From positions 20,790,070 to 20,854,069 of the forward strand of contig NC_088314.1 of the NCBI RefSeq assembly GCF_910592395.1: a stretch of 64,000 bases of DNA, written 5' to 3'. The notes under the pieces were generated by a model. The model was not told the DNA's origin. It saw nothing but the letters and a program-made list of their open reading frames with translations, and made no database searches. Shown in pieces: positions 12,828-22,789 of this stretch; position 1 is the first letter of the stretch, and each line of letters begins with the position of its first letter. Made by a program: the position numbers and the translations under genes. This DNA is from Lineus longissimus (taxonomy: Eukaryota > Nemertea > Pilidiophora > Heteronemertea > Lineidae).

Positions 12828-13085
12828 CACGTGGTGTTCACGTCGTATCTTGTGATAAACCGGTTGGGCAGCATTGGGTGTGCTAGACAGGACAACGTGT
12901 CTGGCGTCTGCAAGAAATGAAAATGAAAAGATAAGATAAGATTGTACATTGTATCAGACAATAGTCGCAAAATTTGGGGAGAAAAAGTTGTGGAGAAATC
13001 CGGCTGAACTCACCAATATTGAACCAGTGCTTCGACTTGGCGTCGACACAACTGAACGCTTGTGTTCCCAAAACCGGTGTGTCAT
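12828..13085 (-). other. Candidate spliced minus-strand transcript, unassigned
   Basis: Two segments are bounded by strong splice signals on the minus strand. One ends at 13014 with a GTGAGT donor; the next runs 12907-12828 after a TTTCTTGCAG acceptor and before another GTGAGT donor. Read from an ATG at 13083-13085 they join in frame (MTHRFWEHK..., then TPDTLSCLAHPMLPNRF). A second frame is also open (FSCVDAKSKHWFNI, then DARHVVLSS). I cannot tell which is real, and I know no family for either. A further minus-strand open segment at 12149-12362 does not join in phase. Splicing is plausible; the function is unknown. Confidence 0.3.
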
Positions 13086-13496
13086 ACCAGGAGCACAGCC
13101 AAATTCAACGGCTCGTATTGAGTAGGTTACGTCAGAGAGGTTACCAAACCACTCATCTATTCAAATTGTGATTTTCAATCAAATTCATTGACCCATACAC
13201 GAAAATGCTCACGATTTAAAGCTGATTGGTCATATACTTAGGTCGCGGTCGGATGAACAGGAGTCGGACAACAAGTGACATAACTTCGCGGAAACTTGGC
13301 TTTTGTGGTATTTTCAAACGAGTCTACGTGACGTAACATGATTGTTGAAATTTATAACCAGTAGTATTCACACATGGCAAAACATTTTTAATTCAAGTTC
13401 AAGTTTTTTAACTCCCTATATATTATTTCCTAGCTAATCCCATTGTTTAGCCCGATAATCCCGCTAATTAGCATAACACATATACATATAACACGC

Positions 13497-13578
13497 AAAA
13501 AATGGCCTCCACTCTTTGATCAAAATCACCCATTCATATAAAGTATTTTCTCTTTTCCATTCTACCACCTCACTAGAT
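13497..13578 (-). repeat. Right member of the inverted repeat pair with 5905-5992
   Basis: It reads aaaaaatggcctccactctt and continues to taccacctcact, the inverse of 5905-5992. An internal few-base gap distinguishes the copies. No other features flank it. Confidence 0.7.
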
Positions 13579-14340
13579 GACTCCATAATGATTTATTTAA
13601 AGAAATAAAATACCCGATTTAACATCCTGCAGAATCAGGGGAATCGGGCGTTTCCAGTGATATACGACACAAATGGGTTGTCCTCATGCATTCATTTTGG
13701 AAACGCATTTTAAAATAGATGTTACGTCCTGTTAATGGGGCACGTCATCATCACGTTCATTTGGAAAAAAACTCCCTAACGCGACCTAGGACATACAGGA
13801 CAAAGTCGGTGGAGACAGTTGTGACATTTCAATTTTCATTCCATAGAGATTTGACGGACTGATTTGGAAATTCATTCCAACCATGCAACTGTTTCAGAAA
13901 TGAGAAAAAGCTCCTGGGTGTCATAACATACATTCAATTATTATTTCACCACAAACAGCTGCTTCTGTCAGCAGATATGAGACAGCTACCGGGGCGGGGA
14001 CTATTTCTTTATGGGGCCTTATTGTTCAGCGTCTCCAAGGAATTCTATTTTTAGAGTCCAATGGGGGGGGGGGGTTGGGGGGGCCTTCCCCCCCAATTTA
14101 CTGACTAAAACCTGTCACTTTCAGAGAACGGGGAGGGGGTTTGTGGGACTCATCCCCCAATGTACTGGGTAAATATGTCAGAAGGACGGGGGTTTGGGGG
14201 GCTCCCCCATGTCAAACAGTTGTGTGAGTTCACTAGAGCTTGCTCTTTACATATTATGATTCGTTTATAGCCATATGTTATGGTTTCAAATAATTTCGTA
14301 GAATTTCAACAAATCTTTATTCAACCAAAAGTCCCAGGGA

Positions 14341-14366
14341 GCGAAACGAATGGGGGCGAAAAGGTC
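14341..14366 (+). promoter_or_regulatory. 26-bp G-rich motif upstream of ATXN10, shared with 55050-55075
   Basis: A 26-base stretch including tgggggcgaaaaggtc ends about 100 bases upstream of the ATXN10 start codon. It matches 24 of 26 bases at 55050-55075, upstream of IRAK4 and the Nudix gene. It may be a shared promoter-proximal element or the remnant of a small repeat. Confidence 0.3.
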
Positions 14367-14464
14367 AGATACCGAAACGACCGAATACCGTCGCTGGGCA
14401 TTCAGGCATTAGGCGGCGAGGACGGAATTCGTCTCTTTTACAGAAGAAAAAAAGTGAAAAAAAG

Positions 14465-17400
14465 ATGGCTGCGGATGAAAAATTCTTGCAGAATTTGCAA
14501 TTCTTTCGTGATTATTCTGCATCTTGTGACAAATCTAACAACCCCCTTTCTGTTTTGAAAAATGTAACTATTACTCTTAGAGATGAAGGGTGTCGGTAAG
14601 TTAGCTTTGCCCTCCTGATACATGAGATTATTGGCTTTTTTTGCGGTGGTTCACATGGTTCATTCTGACGTACGTGCGGTATACATGGTGGTCCGAAAAA
14701 AAAGATGTGTCATTTGTCTTGTTGGCAGTGTTGCAATCGGTTGTGCAATCTGTGGATTTGCTTGATGTCACATCACTTCATGATAACACCACTGATGATT
14801 GTTGCTGAGATTTGGTCAGTAAACACAACATTGGCACCCATCTTCTCTTAAATCTTATCAACACACGCGTGCGGTCAGCCTGTTTTTGTGTCATTGTTAT
14901 TGCACAAGCCATAGTCATGGGTGAATGATTATCTGTAGAGATATCTCGATGAGTCAGTTTTTAAATGAAATTTCAGATCGTTCTGCTCATTCTTTCAGAC
15001 AAGCTCTTCCAACCTCATTTCTCGATGACAGCACCAACCTCGCTAAGTCCTTGATAAATGACATCAGAAAAGTCCACCAGACTGATCCGCAGCTCAAAGA
15101 CAAGTTTGCTGAAGTTGTGGAACATCTTGAAGTTGTCGCTGAAGTCTACAGATGCTTGAGGAATTGTTGTGCAAGGTGTAAGAGGAACCAGTTGTATATT
15201 GGCAGGTTGGTTGTGTAATTACTTTAACCGGGGAATAACCCTGGCTCTACGGAGGTGACAACACGATGAGTTTTAGAATGTGTTCAGTGCCACTTTGTTT
15301 GTCCATTGTTCTGTGTCCGCAGTCTTCTCACAGGAGTGCAGTCAGGTTTGGTGACTGAATTCCTGCAAAATTGTTTGGATTTGTTTCATTCATACTCAAA
15401 TTTGTTTCTTCAACTTACAATTTTTTCGCAATAGAAGTTTCTGCAACTTATATAAATCACCTTTAATCTATTCATTGACATTTTGAATTGTTTTTCAGCA
15501 ATGTGGCATTCTTGAAGTCGACAAAGGAGTTTCTGGCCCAGTTACTCCACTTTCATCGAACGATACCTGCTTTGGTTGCATTTACTCTACCCTCACAAAA
15601 CATCACCCTTAGTAAGTACAGTAGAACACCCTCAAGTCTAACAATTAGTGTCCTTAATAGAGAGGTGTCCTGAGTAGGGAGGTCAAATTGAATGGAAACA
15701 ACCAATTTGGGACCAAAACTAGTTTCAGTGATAGGGAGGGCAAGCTCTGATTGCACAATACTCTTTGCAAAATGTTGGAAAATGAGGTTGATTGGAACTT
15801 ATTATGCGCTTCTGTTCTCATTTTCAGAGCTGCAGTGCCTCTACAGTGTTGTGCAATGCTTAGGAAATCTTGTGACGGACTGTCCAGAAAACCATGAAAA
15901 AGTGTGGTTGATGTTTGGCACTTTATTTGCGTGAGTAAACCTTTGTCATTTTACACATGAACCTCAGATTGCAAAGTACACATTGTTACATTGTGATCTC
16001 TAACTTCTCCTCAACTTGGCTGAAGACGATGGTTTCTGATGCAGTGGCAATGCCTTCAAGACTGTAATGACACTCAGTCTTAGAATGGATTCTGGACACA
16101 GAAAGAGATTTCTTTGTTGTGAGTCGCTCTCCATTTTGATTGTGAGCTATTTTATTGACGTAGGAGATGTTACAATGTATGTCTTCAAATTCCAGTGAGA
16201 TTTTAAAACTTCCTGACAACACGTTGACAGACTTCATTTGCATGGTTCTAATGAACTGTAAGTCAGACAATGAGCGCAGAAAGCAGTTGACCTCAACTGA
16301 GGGGTGGAAAATACTAGAAGAAGTATTGAGAACGGTTTGTCATGAAGATATCGAATGGGGGTAAGTTCCAAGTGTTCACTTCTTCTGCATGTAGATAGGT
16401 CAGTGACATAGTGGTAAGAACACCAGGCTCTCAATCAGGGAAGTGTGGGTTTGACTCTCGGAAGGCCCACCATTGGTTTGACTCTGATGTTCTTTGGCAA
16501 GATGTCCAACTCCAGATTGCTTTGTCTTCCATACAAGACCTAAAATGGAGGTTTCTTGTACCTGAAGGGCATGCGAGTCAATGCAAGTGGACTGCACCTT
16601 GAAGTGGAATCCACTTAATGTCAGATGTGGAGTCTCTTGGCAAGTTGACCTAATTGATGCCCAGTCGTAGTGGCATGGGTAAACAGTCACAAGTCCTGAC
16701 ATGTATTACTCCTTGAGAATGATCTCCCCCCAAGCATTAAAGAAATAGGACATTCGCGGGATCACCCTCCGATGATTTGCCATTTCTATTCCAGTGTCTT
16801 CTATCTTGAGGACCTGATGAAGAGGCAGGAACTTTTCAGTGTTGCTTACAAGGAATTACAAGATTCAGAAAGGTAATAGCTGGCAGAGAAGGATCACATT
16901 CCTGATGAACAAATGAGGAGGTACTACTACATCAGTGTCGTTATAAATCATCTAATGAAAGGTGGGAAAAAGCCGTATTGGTATTGAGGGCCAGAGTTGC
17001 TATGTAAACAGCTTGGGTTTTCCCTGCTGAATACGAGTATGATTTTGATAAACAACTAAAAGTCGTAATCCTCTTTGATTTTAGGATGGTTTTGCTGGAC
17101 TTTATCCATGCTGAAGTCAGTTCATCTCTGGACCGAGGTGACCGACCCGTGGATGCCCGGGATACACAGAGTGGGTATCAGCAGCTCCCCTCCAATGATG
17201 CCCAGGCTGAGGGCCACCTTCTTCCCACGGACGAGGCTCAGCTCGCATATCACTGCCTCCCATCCGAAAGCCTCCGCATCTTGGCCATGGAATTCAAAGA
17301 CAATGCCCACCTCATACTGGGAACCAGCCGCAGGCCTGGCGAGGAAGTTTCTGTAAGTTTGTCTTGGATGTGGTTTAAAACTCCTGGCTATTTTAAGCTG

Positions 17401-19414
17401 TGAAATGATAAAACCATATTGACCAGGCGAGATTTTCCATTCATTTTCAGACTTTTGTTGCCTTTTTCTTTTGACAGCCAAAACAGATATGTAATGATGT
17501 AGCACTGTGTGTCTTGGCTCTTGAATGACACTGACCCCGGGCCTATGGCTATATGATCTTTGGCAGAGCATTTCTGTGTCTGCGCTCCTCTGCTTACATC
17601 CTTGTAGCTCTCGATTTGATAATTGTATTCAAAGTCACTTATATAGTGCCTCTTCAAGGCCTGATCCAAGGTGCATCTCACCAAGTGACCTCCGGACCAT
17701 CGAGTTTGGACGTCTCTTGAGAGTGTCAATGCCTTTGCATAAAATGGGGTCATATTTTCCAGGAGCCGAAGCTGGTCTTGAGGGTGTTGGATATTTTATG
17801 CACAGCTACTGCGGCGGACGGGGACTACATCAGCATCCAGGACGACATCGACCTCCTCAAATGCTGTCTTCGTAAGTATTTCGTGCACTCTCGCATACTC
17901 ATTTGTTTAACTATCATCTCTTCAGCACTTATGTGTTTGTTCAATCTTCATATCGGCTCCTCCAAGGTTAGACTTCATCAGTTTTGAGCAGAACATAGGC
18001 AAGGGAAAGATCGTACAGTGGAACCCTGGTAACACAACCACTCATGGGACCAAGGTTGAATGGTCGCGTTACTGTGGTACTCACCTGTTGACCTCGAGGG
18101 AGGATGAAATTCAGTGACTCATTCAGTGAGCTTACTGGTGATGAAGCTGACTCTTCATCGGACTTGATCGGCCTTGCCTGGGGAAGGGGGGGTCAGAGTA
18201 ACATGAATATCTTATGTCTTCACAGATCTGCTGCACACCATGTTCCTGCTCGGCCAGCAGGACGACAACAATCCATTCTCTAGCAGGAAACTCTCCGACG
18301 TGACAACGTTAGAGCCGGAGAGCTCTCATCCAATGTATGGGTTGAAAAGAGACTTAATCAGGCTGATTGGAAACATGGTGCACAGAAATAAACGCAATCA
18401 GGATCAGGTCAGTAGTTTCTGGTGGCTGACAGTGCCTGAATATTATGGTATCAAAGTCTTTTTTCTTCTTCTAAGCATCCAATTTGCTTTTTATGGCTGT
18501 AAGACATATCTATGTCTTATGAACCTGGCTGTCATTTTTTGTTCTTGCCAAGATCCCCAAAGCCTTATTTCCATTGATGCACCGCTCGGCCACGTGCCTG
18601 AGTAAGCAGTTCTGGGCCATGCTCTGGTCTTTGTTCAGTGCACTGGCCCCTTCCACACCCAGCCATGTTCATCCTCGCCAGGAAGGCTTTAAGTCTGCAG
18701 TTGCCTGTCCTGACACAATGATGCGTTATCACGTGACTGTAAAATGTTCGTGACCCTAAAAGTTGGTGTGAATTTGCTTCTTTTCATTTGGTGATAGATT
18801 AAATTGCCAAGTTAATTTCCAAAATAAAAATGAAAGTTGTCGTTCATTTAAAAAATATAATTGATCTTATTCACAGGTACGTGAGTTGGGTGGTATCCCC
18901 CTCATACTGGACCACACAAACATCGATGGAAGAAACCCATGTATCCTTTGCTCATCATCATCATCATCTGATTAAGGAGGCAACTTTAACTTTGAAATTC
19001 TCAAAACCTTTTTCTTCTTATGCTTTTGAAATTGGCCATCTCAATTGGTTGTTTCACCATTCATCGTTGATTGCATAGGCCATGTTGACACCTTAGACAA
19101 CTGACTGTCTGTCTTCATGCTGGGTTTAATCTGTCAGGATTGAACCAGGGACCTCTTGACTGCTGGTCAGGGATGTGAGCCTCTCCAATGCGAGGCCTTT
19201 CATAATCATTAATCCTTAACTTTCATCAGTTATTTTACAATGGGCCATCTTCACGATCCGTAATCTCTGCGAAGACAATCGAGACAACCAGGCTGTGATT
19301 GCCAATATGAATCTACAGGGTGTTGCAAACAGTGCGGAGTTACTCAGAGACTTTGGAGTTGAGGCCGTGGTCGAGAACGGAAAGATCGTCGTGAAATCAT
19401 CGAAGACCAGATGA
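14465..19414 (+). CDS. ATXN10: Ataxin-10
   Basis: Ataxin-10 is a cytoplasmic armadillo-repeat protein linked to neurite growth, cytokinesis and centrosome or cilia function. Eleven exons close in frame to 534 aa: 14465-14595, 14999-15205, 15499-15611, 15828-15930, 16196-16360, 16795-16872, 17085-17352, 17763-17871, 18226-18407, 18877-18940 and 19230-19414. The start (MAADEKFLQNL) was chosen because its exon ends with a GTAAGT donor whose phase joins exon 2. Family marks are EVYRCLRNCCARCKRNQ early on, VVQCLGNLV in the middle, and the conserved C-terminal ataxin-10 domain: LIRLIGNMVHRNKRNQDQV, LGGIPLILDHTNID, WAIFTIRNLCEDNRDNQ. The human protein is 475 aa; the extra length lies mostly in the long seventh exon, a probable disordered or lineage-specific insertion. 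Confidence 0.95.
15615..15765 (+). repeat. Dispersed 'unfinished gap' repeat in an ATXN10 intron
   Basis: It contains cagtagaacaccctcaagtc, then tccttaatagagaggtgtcc, ggaggtcaaattgaatggaa and ttgggaccaaaactagtttc. The same string order recurs at 51788-51958, with fragments at 2918-2990, 44700-44795 and 56560-56630. It is a probable non-autonomous DNA element with no coding capacity. Confidence 0.6.
16389..16700 (+). repeat. tRNA-derived SINE-like repeat in an ATXN10 intron
   Basis: A tRNA-like head (gtcagtgacatagtggtaag as A box, gggtttgactctcgg as B box) is followed by an unrelated body of about 220 bases. It lies wholly within the intron between exons 16196-16360 and 16795-16872. Confidence 0.55.
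19118..19200 (-). repeat. tRNA-derived SINE-like head, minus strand, in the last ATXN10 intron
   Basis: On the minus strand it reads a tRNA-like segment ending in ggtccctggttcaatcctga. This B box resembles those at 36345-36420 and 57690-57765, so the copies probably belong to one SINE family. Confidence 0.5.
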
Positions 19415-20561
19415 CGAAGGTTGTGTGGTGGTCTACGTCCTCTCTTCGCAGCAATACCCACTTGCACTGTGTTCGTGATAATAATAACAATTATCATCAT
19501 CTATCTATACGGCTCGACATGGAAGTGAATTATCAGTAAACATGACTTCATACATGACTTTGTTTGTAACTCTACTTGTACATATTTTGGGCAAATTTAT
19601 CAAGAATTGAAGACTGTTGTCAGGTTGTCTGATGTGATCTCATCCTGGCCGCCTGGTTGTGACTCCTTATAGGAGATAATAATCAAATACAAAGGAATCT
19701 CCCTCAGTGCAGCAAAGTCATTACAAGGACAGTTCGTTTTGAATTTTCATCCCAACGGGTGCACTATTGTGCACTCGGAGGCGTTTATTGAAGGCACAGC
19801 AAGTAGTGGACATGCAGTTCAATTAAAGGGACATGAGATATGTTGGTTTTTCATACAAACCTGGCTTCCAGGTGGGCATTGACTTCTCCCATCAGGATCA
19901 TTGAAAAGTCATTAAACTGAAAAAAAGGAGTGCATGAGGTCAGAATGTAACCATGGACCTCAAACTCAAAGTGTCCAAAAATTCTACATTTCTGAAATTG
20001 ATGGTAACACTCTGGTCCTAAATCCCAAGTGTTGATAGCGGTGTTTCACTCCGTGTCAAATGCAATTTTAGGGGTTCTGTGTTCTATGCATTATTCTATG
20101 TATAATTAGATCGCGGGTATATATCATATTACCGAGTATATAAGTGTCAATGTTGTTTACATTCATGTTAGCCTCCATAGTTTGCAAACTTAATCAGGAG
20201 TTGTCCATATTTGTTGATTCAAAAAAAGAAGGTAACTTTATTTCATGTTTCTCTGTCGAGCAGTACTGTATGGGTAAGACCACAAAGAGATCACTCTGGT
20301 AAGATGTATTCTGGTATGGATCCAAGGGGCCCGTCCGACCAGACCCATCTCGGCACTGATTTCAGAAGAAAAATTGAAATTGACAATGAAATTTTGAAAA
20401 GATTGTTGAACTTGATCATAAAATTCTAAAAGATTTAGACCCTTTGCCCCCTCTTTCTTTGCCAAGTTGTGGATCGGCTGCTGGTTCAGGCGGTGCCAAT
20501 GTTCAGATCAAAGGCTTTATGGCTCCTGGCCTGCTTCACAGTATATATCATGGGTTGTTTC

Positions 20562-20567
20562 AATAAA
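20562..20567 (+). terminator. Probable ATXN10 polyadenylation signal
   Basis: AATAAA lies about 1.15 kb after the ATXN10 stop. Another canonical signal near 21412 may be an alternative, giving a 2-kb 3' UTR. Confidence 0.45.
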
Positions 20568-21518
20568 ACTTCTTTACACCAGGAGTGATTCTTTGATAAT
20601 GTTGTGCCGACTCGCGGCTTAGTTAGGTTGATGTTGACTGTAGCTTGTTGTCATCTGAAATTCGTTATGATGCTGGACTTGTCCTTGAACAATGCAAGCT
20701 TATTTGCGTAGTTGTTGGATTTTCCGTTGACTGGGTCACATGTGGTGTGTTAGGTGTTTGTAACTACTTGTTGGTTGTCCATCTTGGTGAGGCCTGGGAA
20801 GGCTTTCTGAGCTTTAGTCTGAACCACCAAAGTGTATTCTTGACTGCTGAAAGCAAGCCAAAAAGTACTGGACTGGTGCCAGTAAGCCAACCCGAAGGGA
20901 AAAACCTGTGCAGGTGAAATTCTGGCCAAAGTTCAGAGTCTTTCAGCTATTCCAGCTTACCAAGTCTAGATCTGGAAGTTTATTGTCGTCATAGAAACCC
21001 TGATCTGGGAGAGTTTTGAGGAAACAGATTTTTAGTACAACCAGATATTCGTGTATGTCCTTGTGCGTGAGATTTCATGAAAAAATGCAAGAAATTTGTA
21101 CAAAGTTTCATACCATCTTATTGTTTTCTGCGTTCGAATATTTTATGAAACTTGTCTATGCTAAAGTTAACATCATCATGTATAGTTGATTGAAGTGATT
21201 TCTAAATTTATCAATAGTACCAAAGGGTCACTGCATGCATATGGTGAGTGTCACTGGAGAAAAAAAAGATGTTTGTAAGCTTTGGTGAGCTTCAGACATT
21301 TATTTTTACTATTGAAAAGTTTTTGAATCACAGTTATGGTTCCTAATGCTTTCTTTCTAATATTTAAGTGCCAAAATGAAAATTTGTAATTGTGACATTC
21401 CGAGAATGCATAAATAAATAAAAGATCATGTGTCCAGTAATCTGAGTTTTACTTGATGACTTGTTGGTTGCCCAACCCCCAGTTGGTATCATGGCTATTT
21501 AGAGAGCAAATCTCACGG

Positions 21519-21548
21519 GTGCGGGGTATTATCATACCCCGCACCCAA
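21519..21548. other. Perfect 12-bp inverted repeat with 6-nt loop
   Basis: gggtgcggggta is followed by ttatca and then taccccgcaccc, a perfect and GC-rich hairpin in otherwise AT-rich intergenic DNA. It has no T-run for a polymerase III stop and no adjoining gene. It could be the fused end of a foldback element or an RNA structure. Confidence 0.6.
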
Positions 21549-21743
21549 ACTTTTCAAACTGCAGCACATACTGATTCCGGGCGTTCGAGTACTACCGAAG
21601 ATGGTTCGAATCGGCAGCTGGTATTTTCGAGGATACACTGGGGTAAAAAAGTATTGGTGTCGGACCGTGAGTTTTCCAATCAGAATTAGTCAAAGGGTAT
21701 CCTGAGCTTCAGGCTTTTTATGCGTCATATCGAGAGGCGTCAC

Positions 21744-22178
21744 TCAACCCAACTGATTAGATTGTGACAGAAAAGCGAAGACAAGTTTGGTCGCCCGGTC
21801 GATGACACTCGTTCCATGTATCATTTGAGCTACTTGGAGAACATCCTCGAATAATAGGACCAGTTGTATGCTCCTTTTCTCCCACAGCAGTGCAGAGTCA
21901 TTTAAGGCCCTTAAACATATGAACCTGATGTGCAATATCTCTTCAGACTGCATTTCTGATAGGACTAGGCCCAGCTGGGCAGCAGTGAGAGGTGAAGGTA
22001 CGACGCGGTCGTCGTCACAATCATCTCTTTCAGAGACACTAATCAGTTACATTTTGGAACTGTAGATGGCACCACAAGACGGACACAAATCTTCGCAACA
22101 CTTGTCTCCTATGCAACATGTACACAATCTACAATTTGTCAGTTTTGACAGTTTTGATGAGGAAGCGACTGTAAACAT
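21744..22178 (-). pseudogene. Possible pseudogene: minus-strand frame of 145 codons with one in-frame TAA
   Basis: From an ATG at 22176-22178 the frame reads a cysteine-rich stretch (CRLCTCCIGDKCCEDLCPSC) to a TAA at 22047-22049. In the same frame it continues for 100 codons to a TGA at 21744-21746. The second part looks like helical protein (TAAQLGLVLSEMQSEEI, SIQLVLLFEDVLQVAQMI, ATKLVFAFLSQSNQLG). I recognise no family. It could be a decayed gene, two exons of an unseen gene, or chance; the opposite strand is also open over 21868-22065. Confidence 0.2.
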
Positions 22179-22789
22179 GTCGTTTTCCCTCCCTTCTCAT
22201 CCTGTGATGGCCAATCTGACATGACACTATGAATTGATAAAGATTCTATTCTCATCATTGAGGTTGATTTGTTTGCTTAGTAGATTAGTTTAGGAGTGAT
22301 CGTGTGATGAAAAGTTAATCTAAAGATTTGACAGAATTTCTCTTGCACTATCTGTATACATTGTAAAGGCCTGGCCCTAGGCCTTGGCCAAGAGTTCTTA
22401 TTCATTGGCACCTGTGAGGTGGTTGTAGTAAGTGTGCTCATGTGGAGTGGTCATAATATACTCAGTAGAAGCTATTTAGCCGGTTGAAGGGCACCTGTAA
22501 AAGCCTGTAGGGTACAAACGGCCTTCCGGTAGGCCTATACTGGCCTACATGTATGACAAGTGAAACAGATACACAAAAACTGACTAAGTAGCATCTACAC
22601 AGTATCATACCATGTCACTGTCAAGGGGTATTTGTTAATACAGGGAGGGGGTTATAGGGGCCTATACCGTAGGCCTAGAGGTAGAGACCAGGCCGGAGAG
22701 TCACATTCACAGCCTATGAAAATATTTTTTTGTGGAATAGGAGTAGAATATTTAAAAATCTTTAATAAAACTTTGTCTTTCCAATTCAG

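Larger units (their letters stand above)
4824..14464. other. Intergenic region between HAUS7 and ATXN10, repeat-rich
   Basis: About 9.6 kb without a gene I can name. It should hold the HAUS7 first exon and promoter at its left and the ATXN10 promoter at its right. Repeats, foldback elements, a tRNA-like sequence and a candidate minus-strand transcript inside it are listed separately. A 105-codon plus-strand frame at 8476-8793 has no recognisable family and no clear splice context. Small two-copy duplications occur at about 8868-8940 and 10970-11070. G or C homopolymer runs sit near 7490-7512, 12700-12718 and 14064-14074. A G-rich two-copy repeat lies at 14060-14215. Nothing else is evident. 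Confidence 0.5.
19415..22789. other. ATXN10 3' UTR and intergenic region before the ankyrin gene
   Basis: The left part is the ATXN10 3' UTR, with AATAAA at 20562-20567 and a later one near 21412. The right part must hold the promoter and any 5' exon of the ankyrin gene; I could not place them. A perfect hairpin and an odd minus-strand frame with one internal stop are listed separately. Otherwise nothing is evident. Confidence 0.5.

Noticed and set aside
17122-17753. Minus-strand frames of 149 and 121 codons
   Set aside because: They overlap ATXN10 exon 17085-17352 on the opposite strand, which is supported by phase and homology.
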